DNA of 64,000 nt from Aspidapion aeneum. Taxonomy: Eukaryota; Arthropoda; Insecta; Coleoptera; Brentidae. Below are positions 1 to 11,471 of this stretch, piece by piece. The DNA lies in NCBI GenBank assembly GCA_963576565.1, contig OY755047.1:34625851-34689850 (forward strand). The letters are read 5' to 3'. Each line of letters starts with the position of its first letter. Position 1 is the first letter of the stretch. The notes under the pieces are model-generated. The model was given only the letters and a program-made list of their open reading frames with translations, was not told the origin of the DNA and did not search any database. Position numbers and translations under genes: made by a program.

Positions 1-21
1 TATAATTAGTATATCCAAATA

Positions 22-206
22 CAGTCGAACCTCTATGACTCGAACCTGAAGGGACAACCAAAACAGTTCGAGTTATGGAGAGTTCGAGTTATAGAAACTC
101 AAGTTACATAGGTTAAAATACATGTAAAAAGTGCAGGGAGCGCTTAAAAGGTTCGAGTTATAGAGGGGTTCGAGTTATAGAGGTTCGAGTTAGAGAGGTT
201 CGACTG
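22..206. mobile_element. pogo-like MITE, copy 1
   Basis: Short non-autonomous element flanked by TA on both sides (20-21 and 207-208). The ends are inverted repeats starting CAGTCGAACCTCTATGACTC, and the interior is built of repeated 'ttcgagttatag' words. A second copy lies in inverse orientation at 26866-27035. CAGT...ACTG ends with a TA target fit the Tc1/mariner/pogo superfamily. No coding capacity is present, so the mobilising transposase is inferred. Confidence 0.75.
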
Positions 207-799
207 TATGTCAACATACAGAGACTCTTATTGTAGCTATGGCGAGTTGATTTCTTTATGCGGATTTTTAAAATCATCGATGGAAAATTAGGTTTTTAAA
301 GTTAGTCATACATTTCTTGTTGTTTTATATGAGTTTCAACAATTTACCAATAGCTAACATCGTTTGCAATAAACAGCTGTTTTTTATTTTGATTTGAAGG
401 ACTTAGATAAAGAGGACTTGAAAATAAGTAAAGTATTAAAAACTACATTCACAATATCAGAGTATTCCCAATTTCACTTTAAATTAATCTTTTATAGAAC
501 TTTTATATAGAATTAAACTGTTAAATTTAATTTAATCTCACTCACTTTTAGTTTTTGAGATACTTAACACATTAATCGCTTTTTGCAATCAGCGTGAAGC
601 TTCCCATAAAAAAAATGAAAAAAAAATTAAAGAATGAAATATAAGTAAAATACAAGGGTCTTCCATAAACAAATTAATATCTTAAAAACTAAAAATGCGA
701 GATGAAATTTAATTTAAGATTTGGACTCTTTATAAAATAAATTCATGAAAAAGCAATTTAGACCAAATTAAACCTTTTATAGTTAAACAAATTAAAGAC
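207..799. other. AT-rich stretch, no gene seen
   Basis: Very AT-rich sequence with short homopolymer runs and no ORF with recognisable content. It separates the first MITE from the 3' tail of the LINE. Confidence 0.5.
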
Positions 800-1075
800 A
801 TAAATAAATAAATAAAATAAAATAAATAAAAAGGCCTTTATTTTAATCTCGGCGAAGGGCAGCATTGCTGTTTACTTAACCGAGAAGGAGAAAAAAAAAT
901 TACAGTAAAAGAATATTACAAAATATTACAAGTAACTAATAATTATCTAATAAGTATGATTATTAAATTCTAATTTCGTAATTGTTAAAGAAAAGAAAAA
1001 TAACAATTTTATTATTATTACTATAGAGAAAAAAAATAATTAAACAACCTAAACTTGCCATATTAGTATTTATTG

Positions 1076-3737
1076 CTAGTTACATTCCAAATTTTGGCTT
1101 TCCAATAGTTGTCTTTTTAATGCAGATTTAAAACATGATGATATGTCTTTTTTATCAAATATTTTTAAGCTATTTATTATTTTTGGTGCACAATACGTAA
1201 AACTTCGCTGAAAAGTTGCCGTACGATGCCGTGGTGTGTCATACCCTCCCACAGTGCGAGTATTGCGACTATGTCTAGTGGTTCCAATATTAAGTTTTTT
1301 AATAAGATAAAATGGTTTCTCTCGCTGTAAAATTTTATGTAAAAAACAACTAAAATGCAACTTTTCCCTATTTTGCATATTGAGCCATTTTAGGTCCTTT
1401 AGTTTTTCACGAACGTGATCACGCCTCCTCAGCCCATACACGAATCGTATACAAGAGTTTTGAATTTTTTGTAACCTATATTTACTTGATCCATCAAGAC
1501 AGGGGCCGTAAACAAAGTTGCAGTAGTTGCAATGTGATAACACAAGGGTTTCGCATAAATTTTGTTTGAGTTTTTTGTTTAATACATCTTTACTTTTGTA
1601 TAAATTCCTCAGAGAAATATACGCTTTTTGAACCACTTTGGCAACCTGTGTCCTAAATCTTAATTTTTGCTCTAGCACATCATTTACCCTTACATTATTT
1701 AGCAAAACATTAAAATTTTGTCTGGACCAGGCTGCCAAAGGGCCAACATATATAACAGCTGATTTATTTGGATTTAATTTAAGACCATTTTCTGTGGAAT
1801 ACTGATGGATCAGGTTTAGGTTTTTAATTAAGATAGTGATTGCCATTTAAGCACTAGTTCGATTAAAAGGCTGCTAAGCTGCAGTCTTCTACACACTTGT
1901 TCATGTCATTAATATAAATAATGAAGAGTAGAGGGCCCAAAATGGATCCCTGTGGTGCGCCACGATTAAGCTCCACAGGTCTGGAGTCTCTACCGTCCAC
2001 CCTAGTTCTTTGGAATCTTTTGCCCAAATAGTTACTAAAAAATCTGACACTTCTTGATTGGAAACCATAATAAAAAAGTTTGGCGAAGAGCAAATTATGA
2101 TGGATAGTATCAAAAGCTTTACTATAATCCAATAGCACAAGTGCCGTAGTTTCTCCTTTGTCGATAGCAGCCAAAATATCATCCAAAACTTTAACAAGAG
2201 TTGAAGCTGTGCTAAAACCCGGACGAAAACCTGATTGGGTGTTAGATAAAAGTTTATTGTCAAGAAAATATTAAAAAATTTGTTTATAAATAAGTTTTTC
2301 AAAGACTTTTGACAAAACTGATAATAAACTGATGGGACTTGGATTTGGAACCTTAGGCAATGGCAATACGACAGCCTCTCTCCATTGTGTAGGAAAATCG
2401 CTGTTTTCAATACAAAAATTAAAGATATGAGTCAGAAATGGAACAATAGTGGGGCAGCATAATTTAACCATCTCTAATGAGATATTGTCCATTCCTTTGG
2501 CATTCGATTTTATTTTTGAGATGGCATTCGTCACACCAATAGACTCCACCAGCTCCAACTCAAACCTGCTATCGGTTGCTCGATTGCCCAGGTATAAAAA
2601 AATGGTTTATAGCCTCAGAATTTTTTAGTTTTTCGGGCAAATCAAAAGTGTTTTTCGACTTACTATAGATATTCATGTTAGCCAAAGACTTCCAACACGC
2701 TTTTTTGTCGTTTTTATTATGCAAAATGTTTATGTAGGCTTTTTTTTCATTCCTTACTGCAGTAGTAAATAGGTTACGAGCACTTTTATAGGCTTGCCAG
2801 TCTTGCGGAAGCTTGGTTCTTTTATATTTAGAGAGACAGTTGTTTCGATATTTTTTTTTATCTCTTTTAGTGTATCAGTGAACCATGGCGCTTTTGATTT
2901 TGTCACCCGCACTGTAGTCATTGGAGCATGACAGTCAAAAAGATCAATAATCTTATCAGATAGAAATTTTACCTTCTGATCAATATGTGTAAATCGAAAA
3001 ATTTCTTCCCATATTATAGCTTGTAGGTCATGATCAAACTCTTGCTTATTAAAATATTTAAAACTTCTAAATGTTACCATTTTAGGTGGAATCCTTGGGA
3101 CCTTAATATTAAGTTTACAACGTATGAGCTGATGATCCGTGTGCTCATGCAAGTCAAAATGTTGTACGTTTCCTAATAATAGGTTTTTGTTTGATAAAAT
3201 AATCACGTCCAATGAACTTGCATTTTCGTTTAAAAATCTTGTCGGGTTATAAACAATTTGTTGAAAGTTATGTGAGTCCAACAAAAGATTAAGGTCCCCC
3301 ATTATCACAGTTTCATCCACCAATGGCAACATAGTAGATATTGATGTATCCAACTGTTCCAATGCTCTTAAAATATTAAAACGGGGTGGGCGATAGAATA
3401 CTCCAATCCCTATTTTTAACTTATGTATTTTTACTATAAACCATTGTTGCTCAATATCTTCAGCTTGCTCAATATGTATCGTACTCACCTGCAAATTAGA
3501 TCTGACATACACCCCAACACCGCCGCCTCTGCCTTCCCTATCGCATCTCAAAAAGTTATAACCAAATAATTTAATTTCTTCATCCAAAATGTTATTCGAA
3601 AGCCAACTTTCAGAAATCCCTAAGATTTCTAAGTCCAAACTAGTCAAGATTTCATTAATTTTATCAACGCTGGGACGCAATGAACGTATATTTACATGCC
3701 CTATATTAAGATTGTTTTTGTTAATATGTTGAACCAT
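1076..3737 (-). pseudogene. LINE ORF2 (endonuclease-reverse transcriptase), decayed
   Basis: ORF2 survives as four open pieces. 2754-3737 is the endonuclease-like domain: near its start NIGHVNIRSL, then ISESWL (catalytic Glu region), GVFYRPPR, MGDLNLL and TDHQLI. 2271-2558 is the N-terminal RT part with WREAVVLPLPKVP. 1863-2186 has LLDYSKAFDTIHH and GAPQGSILGPLLFIIYIND. 1076-1846 is the thumb/C-terminal part with LKLNPNKS. The catalytic F/YADD box expected between the last two pieces is absent: the frame runs from LAAF straight into unrelated residues near 1850-1865, so a deletion removed the active site. A frameshift also follows KAPWFTDT near 2860. The enzyme normally nicks target DNA and copies its own RNA (target-primed reverse transcription); this copy cannot. 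Confidence 0.85.
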
Positions 3738-3853
3738 AATTTAGGGTTAAAAAAATAAGTATTTAACAAAACACACAAATAAATTATTGTTGGAAAAACT
3801 ATTAAAAAAGCACAAAAAAATATTTAAAAAAATAAAATTTTAAATTAAATTAT

Positions 3854-4206
3854 TTAACCTAGGAGTTCATTAAGGATAGTTTCATTTTTTACATGGATTG
3901 GTTTATCACTGTCGTTTTTTCGTGCGAGAATTCTGCCGTCCCGGTGCCAAACATATTTGTAACCAAGATCTTTTAGTCCTTTAGCCTTTTTAAACAAAAA
4001 ATAGCTTTCTTTTGTTAATTCCTCACTTACAAATATTTGCTTGTTTGAAACTCCTAGTCCTACTCCAGCTATAGTGATTTTACCCTTTTTTGCTCGAGCT
4101 TTTAAAACAGCATGCTTATTTTCTCTAATTTTTAAAGAGATCAAAGTTTTAAAACCAGATTTTGTGTTGATGTTTTGAAGGTTTTCATACTCATTTTCGG
4201 TGATAT
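3854..4206 (-). pseudogene. LINE ORF1, C-terminal part (FP25K-like domain)
   Basis: On the - strand this encodes the ORF1 C-terminus. It includes ISLKIRENKHAVLKARAKKG and, later, IFVSEELTKESYFLFKKAK, YKYVWHRDGRILARK. This Lys/Arg-rich pattern with a KYVWxxxGxIxxRK core is typical of the baculovirus FP25K-like domain found in insect LINE ORF1 proteins, which bind RNA. The frame is open up to the LTR insertion at 4206 and resumes in the same frame in the piece ending at 15689, once the inserted element and one ATAT duplicate are set aside. Confidence 0.75.
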
Positions 4207-4679
4207 TGTCAGGATAGAAAATAATGTCCTATTAAGTGAATGACACAAGTTACGTTTATAAGCAAGTGCACATTAACCCTAAACATTCTAAGGAAATGAA
4301 CTTCTGTATATAGTTCAAATTGTATTAAAAGTAATAAATTGTATACAGATTTATTATAAACAACGTGGCTAATGGGATTTCGATGATGTTTATACAGGAA
4401 ACAAAACACATCTCGATATCCTATCAATGGCAAACGGTTTGTAATAAAAGCATCTCCAAAAGAGTTTAGCAGTTAGTTGTACGCTGAGAACCTAACGCCC
4501 AGGCTTAGTTAATAGTGAACAAGTAGTACGTTAGTCAAGTATAAGAAGTTAAGCCTATAAAAGAAGATTTGTAGACAAGATGTATTTAAGTACAATGTAA
4601 GTAGTAAATATAAGTATTATAATAAAACCATTACACCTAACTTAAACTGTGTTCGTCACGATAAAACCCCCTCGTGACA
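4207..4679 (+). repeat. 5' LTR of the env-bearing element
   Basis: 473 bp, same length as the 3' copy at 15216-15688. It starts TG and ends CA. AATAAA occurs at 4621-4626 and is a plausible polyadenylation signal. ATAT flanks it on the left. Confidence 0.93.
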
Positions 4680-5187
4680 TATGGTGGAGGCGCCGCTGTC
4701 TTTTTTGAAAGACATATAGGCATATAGTGGAAAAAATGTATTTTTCAAATTATTTTTAATTTTTTTTATTTTTCTTAATTTCACTCTTTTCACTATTTGT
4801 TATTTCATTTTTATTTTTATTAATTATTTTAAGGAGTATCGAAATTATTATGACGCTCCAGCCGAAACAATCGATTCCGGCATGCATTAACTAAATATTG
4901 AATATTACATTTATTTATTTTTTATAATTTTTTTTCAATTATTTTTCTGTCATTAGAATTATTTCTCCTATATAAATACCATTTTCATAAAATTTTCAAA
5001 CTAGATGGACAGAAAAAATAATATATTTTTTTTTAAATCAAAAAACGCAGTTTAAGTGTGGTGACATGTTACCTATTATTAGTGTATATTTTTTCGCATA
5101 TTAGTTTAATTCATTTTGTCTCGACATTTTCAATTCGGTATTTTCATACGTTTTTTTTTTATCTTAAAAAGATGGTTTCTATAATTA
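4680..5187 (+). other. Leader between 5' LTR and gag, with candidate primer-binding site
   Basis: The first bases after the LTR, TATGGTGGAGGCGCCGCTGT, contain a TGG-starting stretch that is the likely primer-binding site. I could not assign the priming tRNA. The rest is AT-rich untranslated leader with no recognisable gene. Confidence 0.5.
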
Positions 5188-6765
5188 ATGGGTACCCCAG
5201 CCAGAGTCACTAGAAGCGTCACAAAAAGTCTTAGTGAAGACGATAAAAATAACGTCTTCGCCTCTAGTTCGCAATCTGCGAGCATTCCCTTTTTAAAAAG
5301 CACCAAACTCTCAAGAAGTCCTGTCAGAAAGACAGTAAATTTCGACTTATCCTTCGTCGATCCGAGTGCCGAAAATCACTCAACCCCTAAAAAAGTTTTA
5401 CAAATTTCAAAACAAGATTTTAAATTATCCCGTGGGCAAAATTTATCTTTTGAAGATTCAAATAATTTAACGGTCATTTCCAATAAAACGGAAATTCCTT
5501 CGACCGAAGAAACGTTGCAAGACGAAAAAAGTCAAACCATAATTAACCAAGGGTTGAATACAAAATCTAGCTTCAATAAAAAACAGGACTCAGCCATCAC
5601 AAAAATTTTTAAAATGACAAATACAACGCTAAGTGACGCTCTGACGGGTACGACCAGTAATCCGGCATCACCCAAATTTATAGACCCACCTTACTTTAAC
5701 CCAGGGTTAGACTCCCCGGTGAATTTCATTACAAAATACGAAAAAGTATCTCAAGTAAACGGTTGGACCGAAACGCATAAGATAGCATATTTTAAAAATT
5801 ATTTGGAAGGCGCCGCCTTCAGATGGTTTTTAGAATATAGTAGCAAAACCGAGAATGCAAATAAAACTTGGGCTTACTTAAAACAAGATTTTTTAAAAGA
5901 ATTTGGGGGTGCCCAACCTCTAAAAAATCTCAAAATTAAATTTAAAAATAGAAAACAGGGAAGTGCTGAGGATATTAAACAATATTATTATGATTTATTC
6001 AATATGGCGTATGAAATTGACGAAAAAATGCCATTTGACCAATTTAGAGAACATTTTGAAAGTGGGCTACATAGCTCCTATACAGAGTCATACGAATTAA
6101 TAACCTCATCCGACCTGGATCACAAAAAACTAAGAGAAACAGTTTTGAAATTAAATGCTATCAGACAAAACGTTTTAATAGACAAAATGACAAGACAAAC
6201 AGAAGTTTTGACAATCGAACAAAATGAGGGAAGCTATCCTAGGCGAAACGGTCCTAATTTTTTAAGGCAAAATGGCCCAAATTACACGCGACAAAATGAA
6301 ACAAACTATTTTAGGCAAAACGCGTCGAACTATCATCAAAATGGTAGAGGTAGGTCGAGGTTTCGCGAATTTAGAGGTAGATCAAACAATTATAGAGGTA
6401 ATCTAAACAGGCCGATAGGTCAATATCATAATCGAAATACGGGAAATTATAATCAAAACTCAAATCATGGGTATAATAGGGGGAATTTTGGCTAAAATAT
6501 AAATAATTTTGGACAAAACAACAGGAATGAACAAAGAAGGCCGCAAAATAGTCACGTAGAGTCACCCAGAAGGGATCACTCAGGAAGCAGGGATCTTCCA
6601 AATTCGAGGTGTCACGACGGCAGGCCGAGATGCAACGATTGCAATAGGTGTGGGCATTATGCATGTAGCAGGGAGCGTAGCAGCGAAAGGGGACCACAAA
6701 GAAGAGTATCGTTTAGTAGAGCGAGTAGGTCGCCATCCCCAAATGTGCAAGGACGACTCAATTAG
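5188..6765 (+). pseudogene. gag polyprotein with one internal stop
   Basis: Structural core protein that packages the element RNA. The ATG at 5188 opens a 435-codon frame to TAA at 6493-6495; the same frame then continues openly to TAG at 6763-6765. The capsid-like retrotransposon gag domain is visible around residues 165-290, including FKNYLEGAAFRWFLEYSS and the following WAYLKQDFLKEFGG. The C-terminal part is rich in Asn, Arg and Gly (FRGRSNNYRGNLNRP), resembling RNA-binding nucleocapsid. The section after the stop has a Cys/His cluster (CNDCNRCGHYAC) that looks like a degenerate zinc knuckle. The stop lies in an FG-[stop]-NINNFGQNN context, so a CAA-to-TAA change is a simple explanation. 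A candidate -1 slip site lies at 6738-6744, just before the end of the frame. Confidence 0.85.
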
Positions 6766-9700
6766 AGTGCCCCAAAGGCGTCGTCCTCCAAACAGGGGCA
6801 AGTAATAAAATTCTGGTAGTTAAGGGTGTCGTCAATAATTTTAAGGGGGTAGACATAGTCCTCGATACCGGCTCTGGAAAATGCATTATAGAGAAATCTC
6901 TATGTAGAGACATAGAGCCTTTAAAACAACAATTTGCTTTATCAACTGCCGGTGGAAATAAAGTAATGCCACTCGGCCTAACAGAATTTAAAATTAAAAT
7001 CGGCGAAATGTGTGGATACATTGAAGCCATAGTCGTAGAAAAATAACCAAAACCTTTAATTTTGGGAATGGACTTTTTAGAAAAAAATAACGCCCAAATC
7101 AATCTCACCGACAAGACTGTACGACTAACGAACGGTTACATAACAACAACACTTTCATTTCATAAAGACGAAAATTATCAATTGGGCACTTATGAAAATT
7201 TTATTTCACCTTCTTTACCTTTAGTACAGGAGGAAAGCCAGGATTTAAGGGATATTTTTAAAGTAACTTGTTTAAATGATTATTTTATTATACCGAGTGA
7301 GCATACAACAATTAAATTAAAAATAGAAAAATTCGGTTCAGTTGATTTAAAAAATTTTATTTTTGAAGAGAATGACGCATTTTTAAGACCTAAAGGAATT
7401 ATTTGCTCTCCCCCTGAATTTGATGACGACACTTGTACAATGCAATTAACCACCAAAAAACATAACCCAATAAAAATTTTCAAGGAATCGACCTTAGGCT
7501 ACCTTAAAAAGGGGTTTAGGTACGATATAGACACCTTACCGGTCCTTAACATTGAAGAAACACAAGAGATACAGGATGAAGAGAAAGTGACAATGGCGGA
7601 CCACAAAATTAACCACATAAAAGATGAAAAAATTAAATCGCATTTATACAATTTATTAGAGGAGTACAGCGATGTTTTCGCAAAAAGTCCAAAATATATG
7701 GGCCAGAGGGACCTTGTAGAACACGTGATTGACGTGGGTGACGCGAAACCCATACGTCAAAAGCCATATAGGGTATCTCATAAGGAAAAGGAAATTATAG
7801 ACAAACAAGTAAATAAAATGCTTCAGGCAGGCGTTATAAGCGAAGCGGAGTCAGAATGGGCAAGTCCGGTGGTACTGGTGAAAAAGAAGAGTGGAGAGAC
7901 GCGGTTCTGTTGCGATTTTCGCCGCGTAAATCATGTTTCACGTAGAGCTAACTACCCAATGCCAGTCATAGACGACCTTTTGACCTATTTAGGGAAGGCC
8001 AAATACTTCACAACACTCGATATGTTCAGTGGATTTTGGCAAATAAAGCTTAGCGACGATTCTAAACAGTATACAGCTTTTTGTTGCCCCGGACAAGGTG
8101 GTACATACGTTTGGAACAAGCTATGCTTTGGATTATCGGGAGCTCCTGGAACATTTCAAAGATTGGCAGATATGGTTTTTCGTGATCTAAAATGGAAAAC
8201 GCTCCTGGTCTATTGTGACGACATCTGTATATTTTCAGAAACACTTTCTGACCATTTAGAAAAATTGCGCACCGTTTTTCAAAGACTACGGGATGCAGGG
8301 CTAACACTAAAACCCTCAAAATGCGAATACATAAAAGAAGAACTAGATCTGCTCGGTTATACTGTATCGAGCCAAGGCCTAAAACCCGACAAGAAGAAAT
8401 AATTTTTGTATTGAAAATTTTCCAAAAATTAAAACACAAAAAAATGTCATGCAATTTTTAGGCCTTGCAAATTTTTATCGAAAATTCATAAAAAACTTTT
8501 CTGCTATAGCCAGACCGCTTCACGATTTAACCAAAAAAGACACACCTTTCTTTTGGGAAGAAAAACATCAAAAAGCATTTGAGGAGCTAAATCACCAGCT
8601 TTAGCGCATTATCAACCCGAAAAAGAATGCGTTTTACACGTCGATGCAAGCAGGCAAGGCCTAGGCGCCATACTTTTGCAAGAGGGGGAAGACACCCATC
8701 TTCACCCCATTGCCTATGCCAGTCGAAGTTTAACAAACGCAGAAAAAAATATGTCAATCTCAGAATTAGAGCTAGCAGGAATAATATACAGTTTAGGCTA
8801 TTTTAGAACATTGGTATATGCACAGCACTGTGCTGGTTAAAATCAGTTAAAGATCCCGTAGGAAGATTAGCCAGATGGGCAATAAAATTGTCAGAATTTG
8901 ACTACACAATAGAACACAAAAGTGGAGCAAAACACAGAGATGCCGACTGCATGAGTAGAAATCCCGTGCTAAAACCGAGCGAAAATGAAGAGGAACAATT
9001 AGAGGAGATACCCACGTTCATCATTGAACCCGAAGATATGGGAAAATTACAGAGAGAAGACGAAAGTTTGCGAGAGATCATAGACGGTTTACAAGATCCT
9101 GACAAAATTGGCAGTATTGGACTAAGAAAAAGAATAAAAAATTTTAGGCTTATAGACACAGTTTTACACAAAATAAATCCTAGACCAGAAGGGCGAGAAT
9201 TTTTACTAGCCATACCAAAAAATTTAATTGGAGAGATTTTATTTGCACATCATAACGAGCCGTTAGGAGGCGCCCACCTAGGAGTGGCCAAAACAACAGA
9301 AAAAATTAAAAATCGATATTTTTGGGACCATCAACAAAAACATATCGAAGATTTTATTAAAAGATGCCCCGACTGCCAAGCCAGAAAAGGACAACAGAAT
9401 AGAATTCCCATAGGGCTATTACAACCTATGCCGATAGGCGTTCCTTTTGAGAGAGTGTCTATAGACCTTCTCGGGCCATTCCCATTATCAAAACTAAAAA
9501 ATACAATGATTGTAGTCGCGACAGATTATGCGACAAGATGGGCCGAAACAGCGCCGTTGCCGGTCGGAAAAGCAAATTCTGTCGCAAAATTTATGGTCGA
9601 AAAAATAATCACAAGACACGGATCGCCCAGATATCTACTGAGTGACAGAGGTCAAATTTTTAGATCCGAACTAATAAGAGAGATGTTAAAAATGATGTGC

Positions 9701-10303
9701 GTCACAAGCCAGTTTACTACGTCATACCATCCACAGTGCAACGGACTAGTAGAAAGAATGAATAAAACTATCGCAGATATGTTATCAATGTACACAAACA
9801 CGTCACATACAGACTGGGATACATTTTTACCTTTAGTGACATCAACCTATAATTGTTCAAAACAAGCAACGACCCAGTACTCGCCATTTATGCTGGTCTA
9901 TGGTAGGGAACCAATATTACCTATAGAAGCAAATATCATGATGAGTCCACCACCAAGTAACACGGAAGAAATCCGGAACCGGGCACTCGCAGTGCGAAAT
10001 GCCGCAGCGGAAAATATAAAAAATCAGCAGCAAAAAGACAAAATTCACTATGACGCAAAACACAGACACGTAGAATATGAAGAAGGCGAGAAAGTGAAAG
10101 TTTTTACTCCCGTCAGAAAAGTAGGAAGAAGTGAAAAATTATTGCTCAGATGGTTCGGCCCATATTAAGTTACACGCAGAATGTCGGATGTGGATTACGA
10201 AATAAGAAAAGGACCATCAAACAAATGCAAACAAGAAGTGGTTCATGTCAGCAGGATGCTGCCTTACTATGACCCATGGACACCGGAAGTGACAGAAAAT
10301 TAA
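6729..10303 (+). pseudogene. pol polyprotein (protease, RT, RNase H, integrase), multiply broken
   Basis: Domains in order. The protease has the active site LDTGSG near 6880 and a TAA at 7044-7046. The reverse transcriptase, in the frame 7062-8402, has TTLDMFSGFWQIKL, FGLSGAPGTFQRLADMVF and the catalytic YCDD box near 8213; YCDD instead of the commoner YxDD with V, L or I is unusual. After TAA at 8400-8402 the frame changes: the RT/RNase H linker (FLGLANFYRKFIKNFS) is in another frame from about 8449 to TAG 8602-8604. RNase H (LHVDASRQGLGAILL) returns to the first frame until TAA at 8838, and a small deletion near 8815-8825 shifts frame again. Integrase (8888 onward) keeps an HHCC zinc motif, DLLGPF, SDRGQIF and ERMNKT (DDE residues) and ends in a GPY-type module at WFGPY, where TAA (10166) interrupts the last 45 codons before 10303. 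Confidence 0.88.
6738..6744 (+). promoter_or_regulatory. candidate -1 ribosomal frameshift heptamer (CCCAAAT)
   Basis: C CCA AAT lies in phase with gag codons and fits X XXY YYZ. Pol is in the -1 frame, open from 6729, and gag ends at 6765, so slippage inside this 37-nt overlap would join them. Its strength and any downstream RNA structure are untested. Confidence 0.5.
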
Positions 10304-10942
10304 GCTGCCAAAAAAAAAAAATTTTTTTAAGGCCCTTATGGCAAGGCCCTTAGGGCAAAGCCCTTATAACAAGACCTTGTGTCACAAATATTCCCCTGTA
10401 TATAAAGACACTATTTAAAGTGAAGTGAAATAAAATAAAGGACGCTATTTTAGTGAAGTGAAAAAGACATTTTTGTTCAATGCAAAATTTAAATTTTAAA
10501 AAAGATACCTACCTATAATTAAATTAGATTTTTATTTTTATTTTCAGTGCAAGTATAAATAAAACAATTAAAAACCGATTAGGAGGTGTACGGTATCATG
10601 TTATTAAAACACTACACCAGATAATATAACAAAGTGTCAAGCAACGACCGCTTTGGAATATTTACCTACATAAATATAAACTGTTTGTAGGAAATATAAT
10701 ATCAATGGTAAACGACCGACTAATTAGTGTTCACCAATCTAAGTTTAGAAAACAATTAGGTAGTAATAATAATAAATTAAATTAAATGTTGGGATAACAC
10801 TCCCGCAAAGTTTAAAAATAAGTTAAAAATTATTGAAATATTTAACTTATAAGTATCAACTAATTAGATAAATTGTTTTAAAAAACATTTAAGGAATATA
10901 AAAATTTTTGATTAAATTTGTTGAGACAACTCGGAGTTTGTT
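10304..10942 (+). other. Untranslated spacer between pol and env
   Basis: AT-rich sequence without an ORF. It opens with a short imperfect repeat of 'ggcccttat/ggcaag' words at 10330-10375. It probably functions as an intron in the env transcript if env is spliced, as suggested by the acceptor-like site at 11459-11470. Confidence 0.5.
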
Positions 10943-11288
10943 TAATAATATCCAAGCCGGTTGTTTTAAAAACACTTAGAAGTTTAATATTTTTCGTTAA
11001 ACATTTATATTAACGATCAAAACTTTATAAATAATTAAAGTATTTTTTTAAATAAATTAAGATGTTGTGGAAATAAACCACAACTTTATTTTGACAACTT
11101 TTAATATTTTGATATTAATAATATCCAAGCCGGTTGTTTTAAAAACACTTAGAAGTTTAATATTTTTCGTTAAACATTTATATTAACGATCAAAACATTA
11201 TAAATAATTAAAGTATTTTTTTTTAAATAAATTAAGATGTTGTGGAAATAAACCACAACTTTATTTTGATAACTTTTAATATTTTGCT
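10943..11288 (+). repeat. 173-bp direct tandem duplication
   Basis: Two head-to-tail copies, 10943-11115 and 11116-11288, both beginning TAATAATATCCAAGCCGGTT. They differ by only a few substitutions and a T-run length change. Located between pol and env, with no coding content. Confidence 0.85.
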
Positions 11289-11458
11289 AACAAGGAACAG
11301 ACGGCAATAAAACAAATAAAATGCAAAATAAATATCGTAGCCAAACACTATGAATGCTATTATTTATTATTTTATTAAAGTAAATTTTAATTTTAAAAAG
11401 AGACATTTAATTTTTTAAAAACACATCTAATGGCATGTAAATAACATATATTTGCAAA

Positions 11459-11470
11459 GAATTTTTTTAG
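11459..11470 (+). promoter_or_regulatory. candidate 3' splice site for env mRNA
   Basis: GAATTTTTTTAG immediately precedes the env frame, which is open from 11472 but has no good initiator until ATG 11484. An upstream spliced leader carrying the ATG is how gypsy-type env is known to be expressed; applying that here is inference. Confidence 0.5.
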
Positions 11471-11471
11471 A

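Larger units (their letters stand above)
800..4206 (-). mobile_element. Jockey/CR1-type LINE, 3' part (ORF1 C-terminus, ORF2, 3' tail)
   Basis: This is the downstream part of a non-LTR retrotransposon on the - strand; the upstream part is at 15689-16213, beyond an inserted LTR element. Reading the - strand one meets the ORF1 C-terminal domain, an apurinic-type endonuclease, reverse transcriptase blocks and a 3' UTR with AATAAA near 839-844. The element ends in a TTTA/TTTTA-type simple repeat at about 801-830, typical of LINE tails that are not pure poly(A). ORF2 is broken in several places, so the copy is dead. The clade is inferred from the ORF1 and endonuclease layout and was not tested by phylogeny. 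Confidence 0.8.

Noticed and set aside
4209..4433. 74-codon - strand frame repeated at 15218-15442
   Set aside because: Identical because it lies in both LTRs; no protein features.
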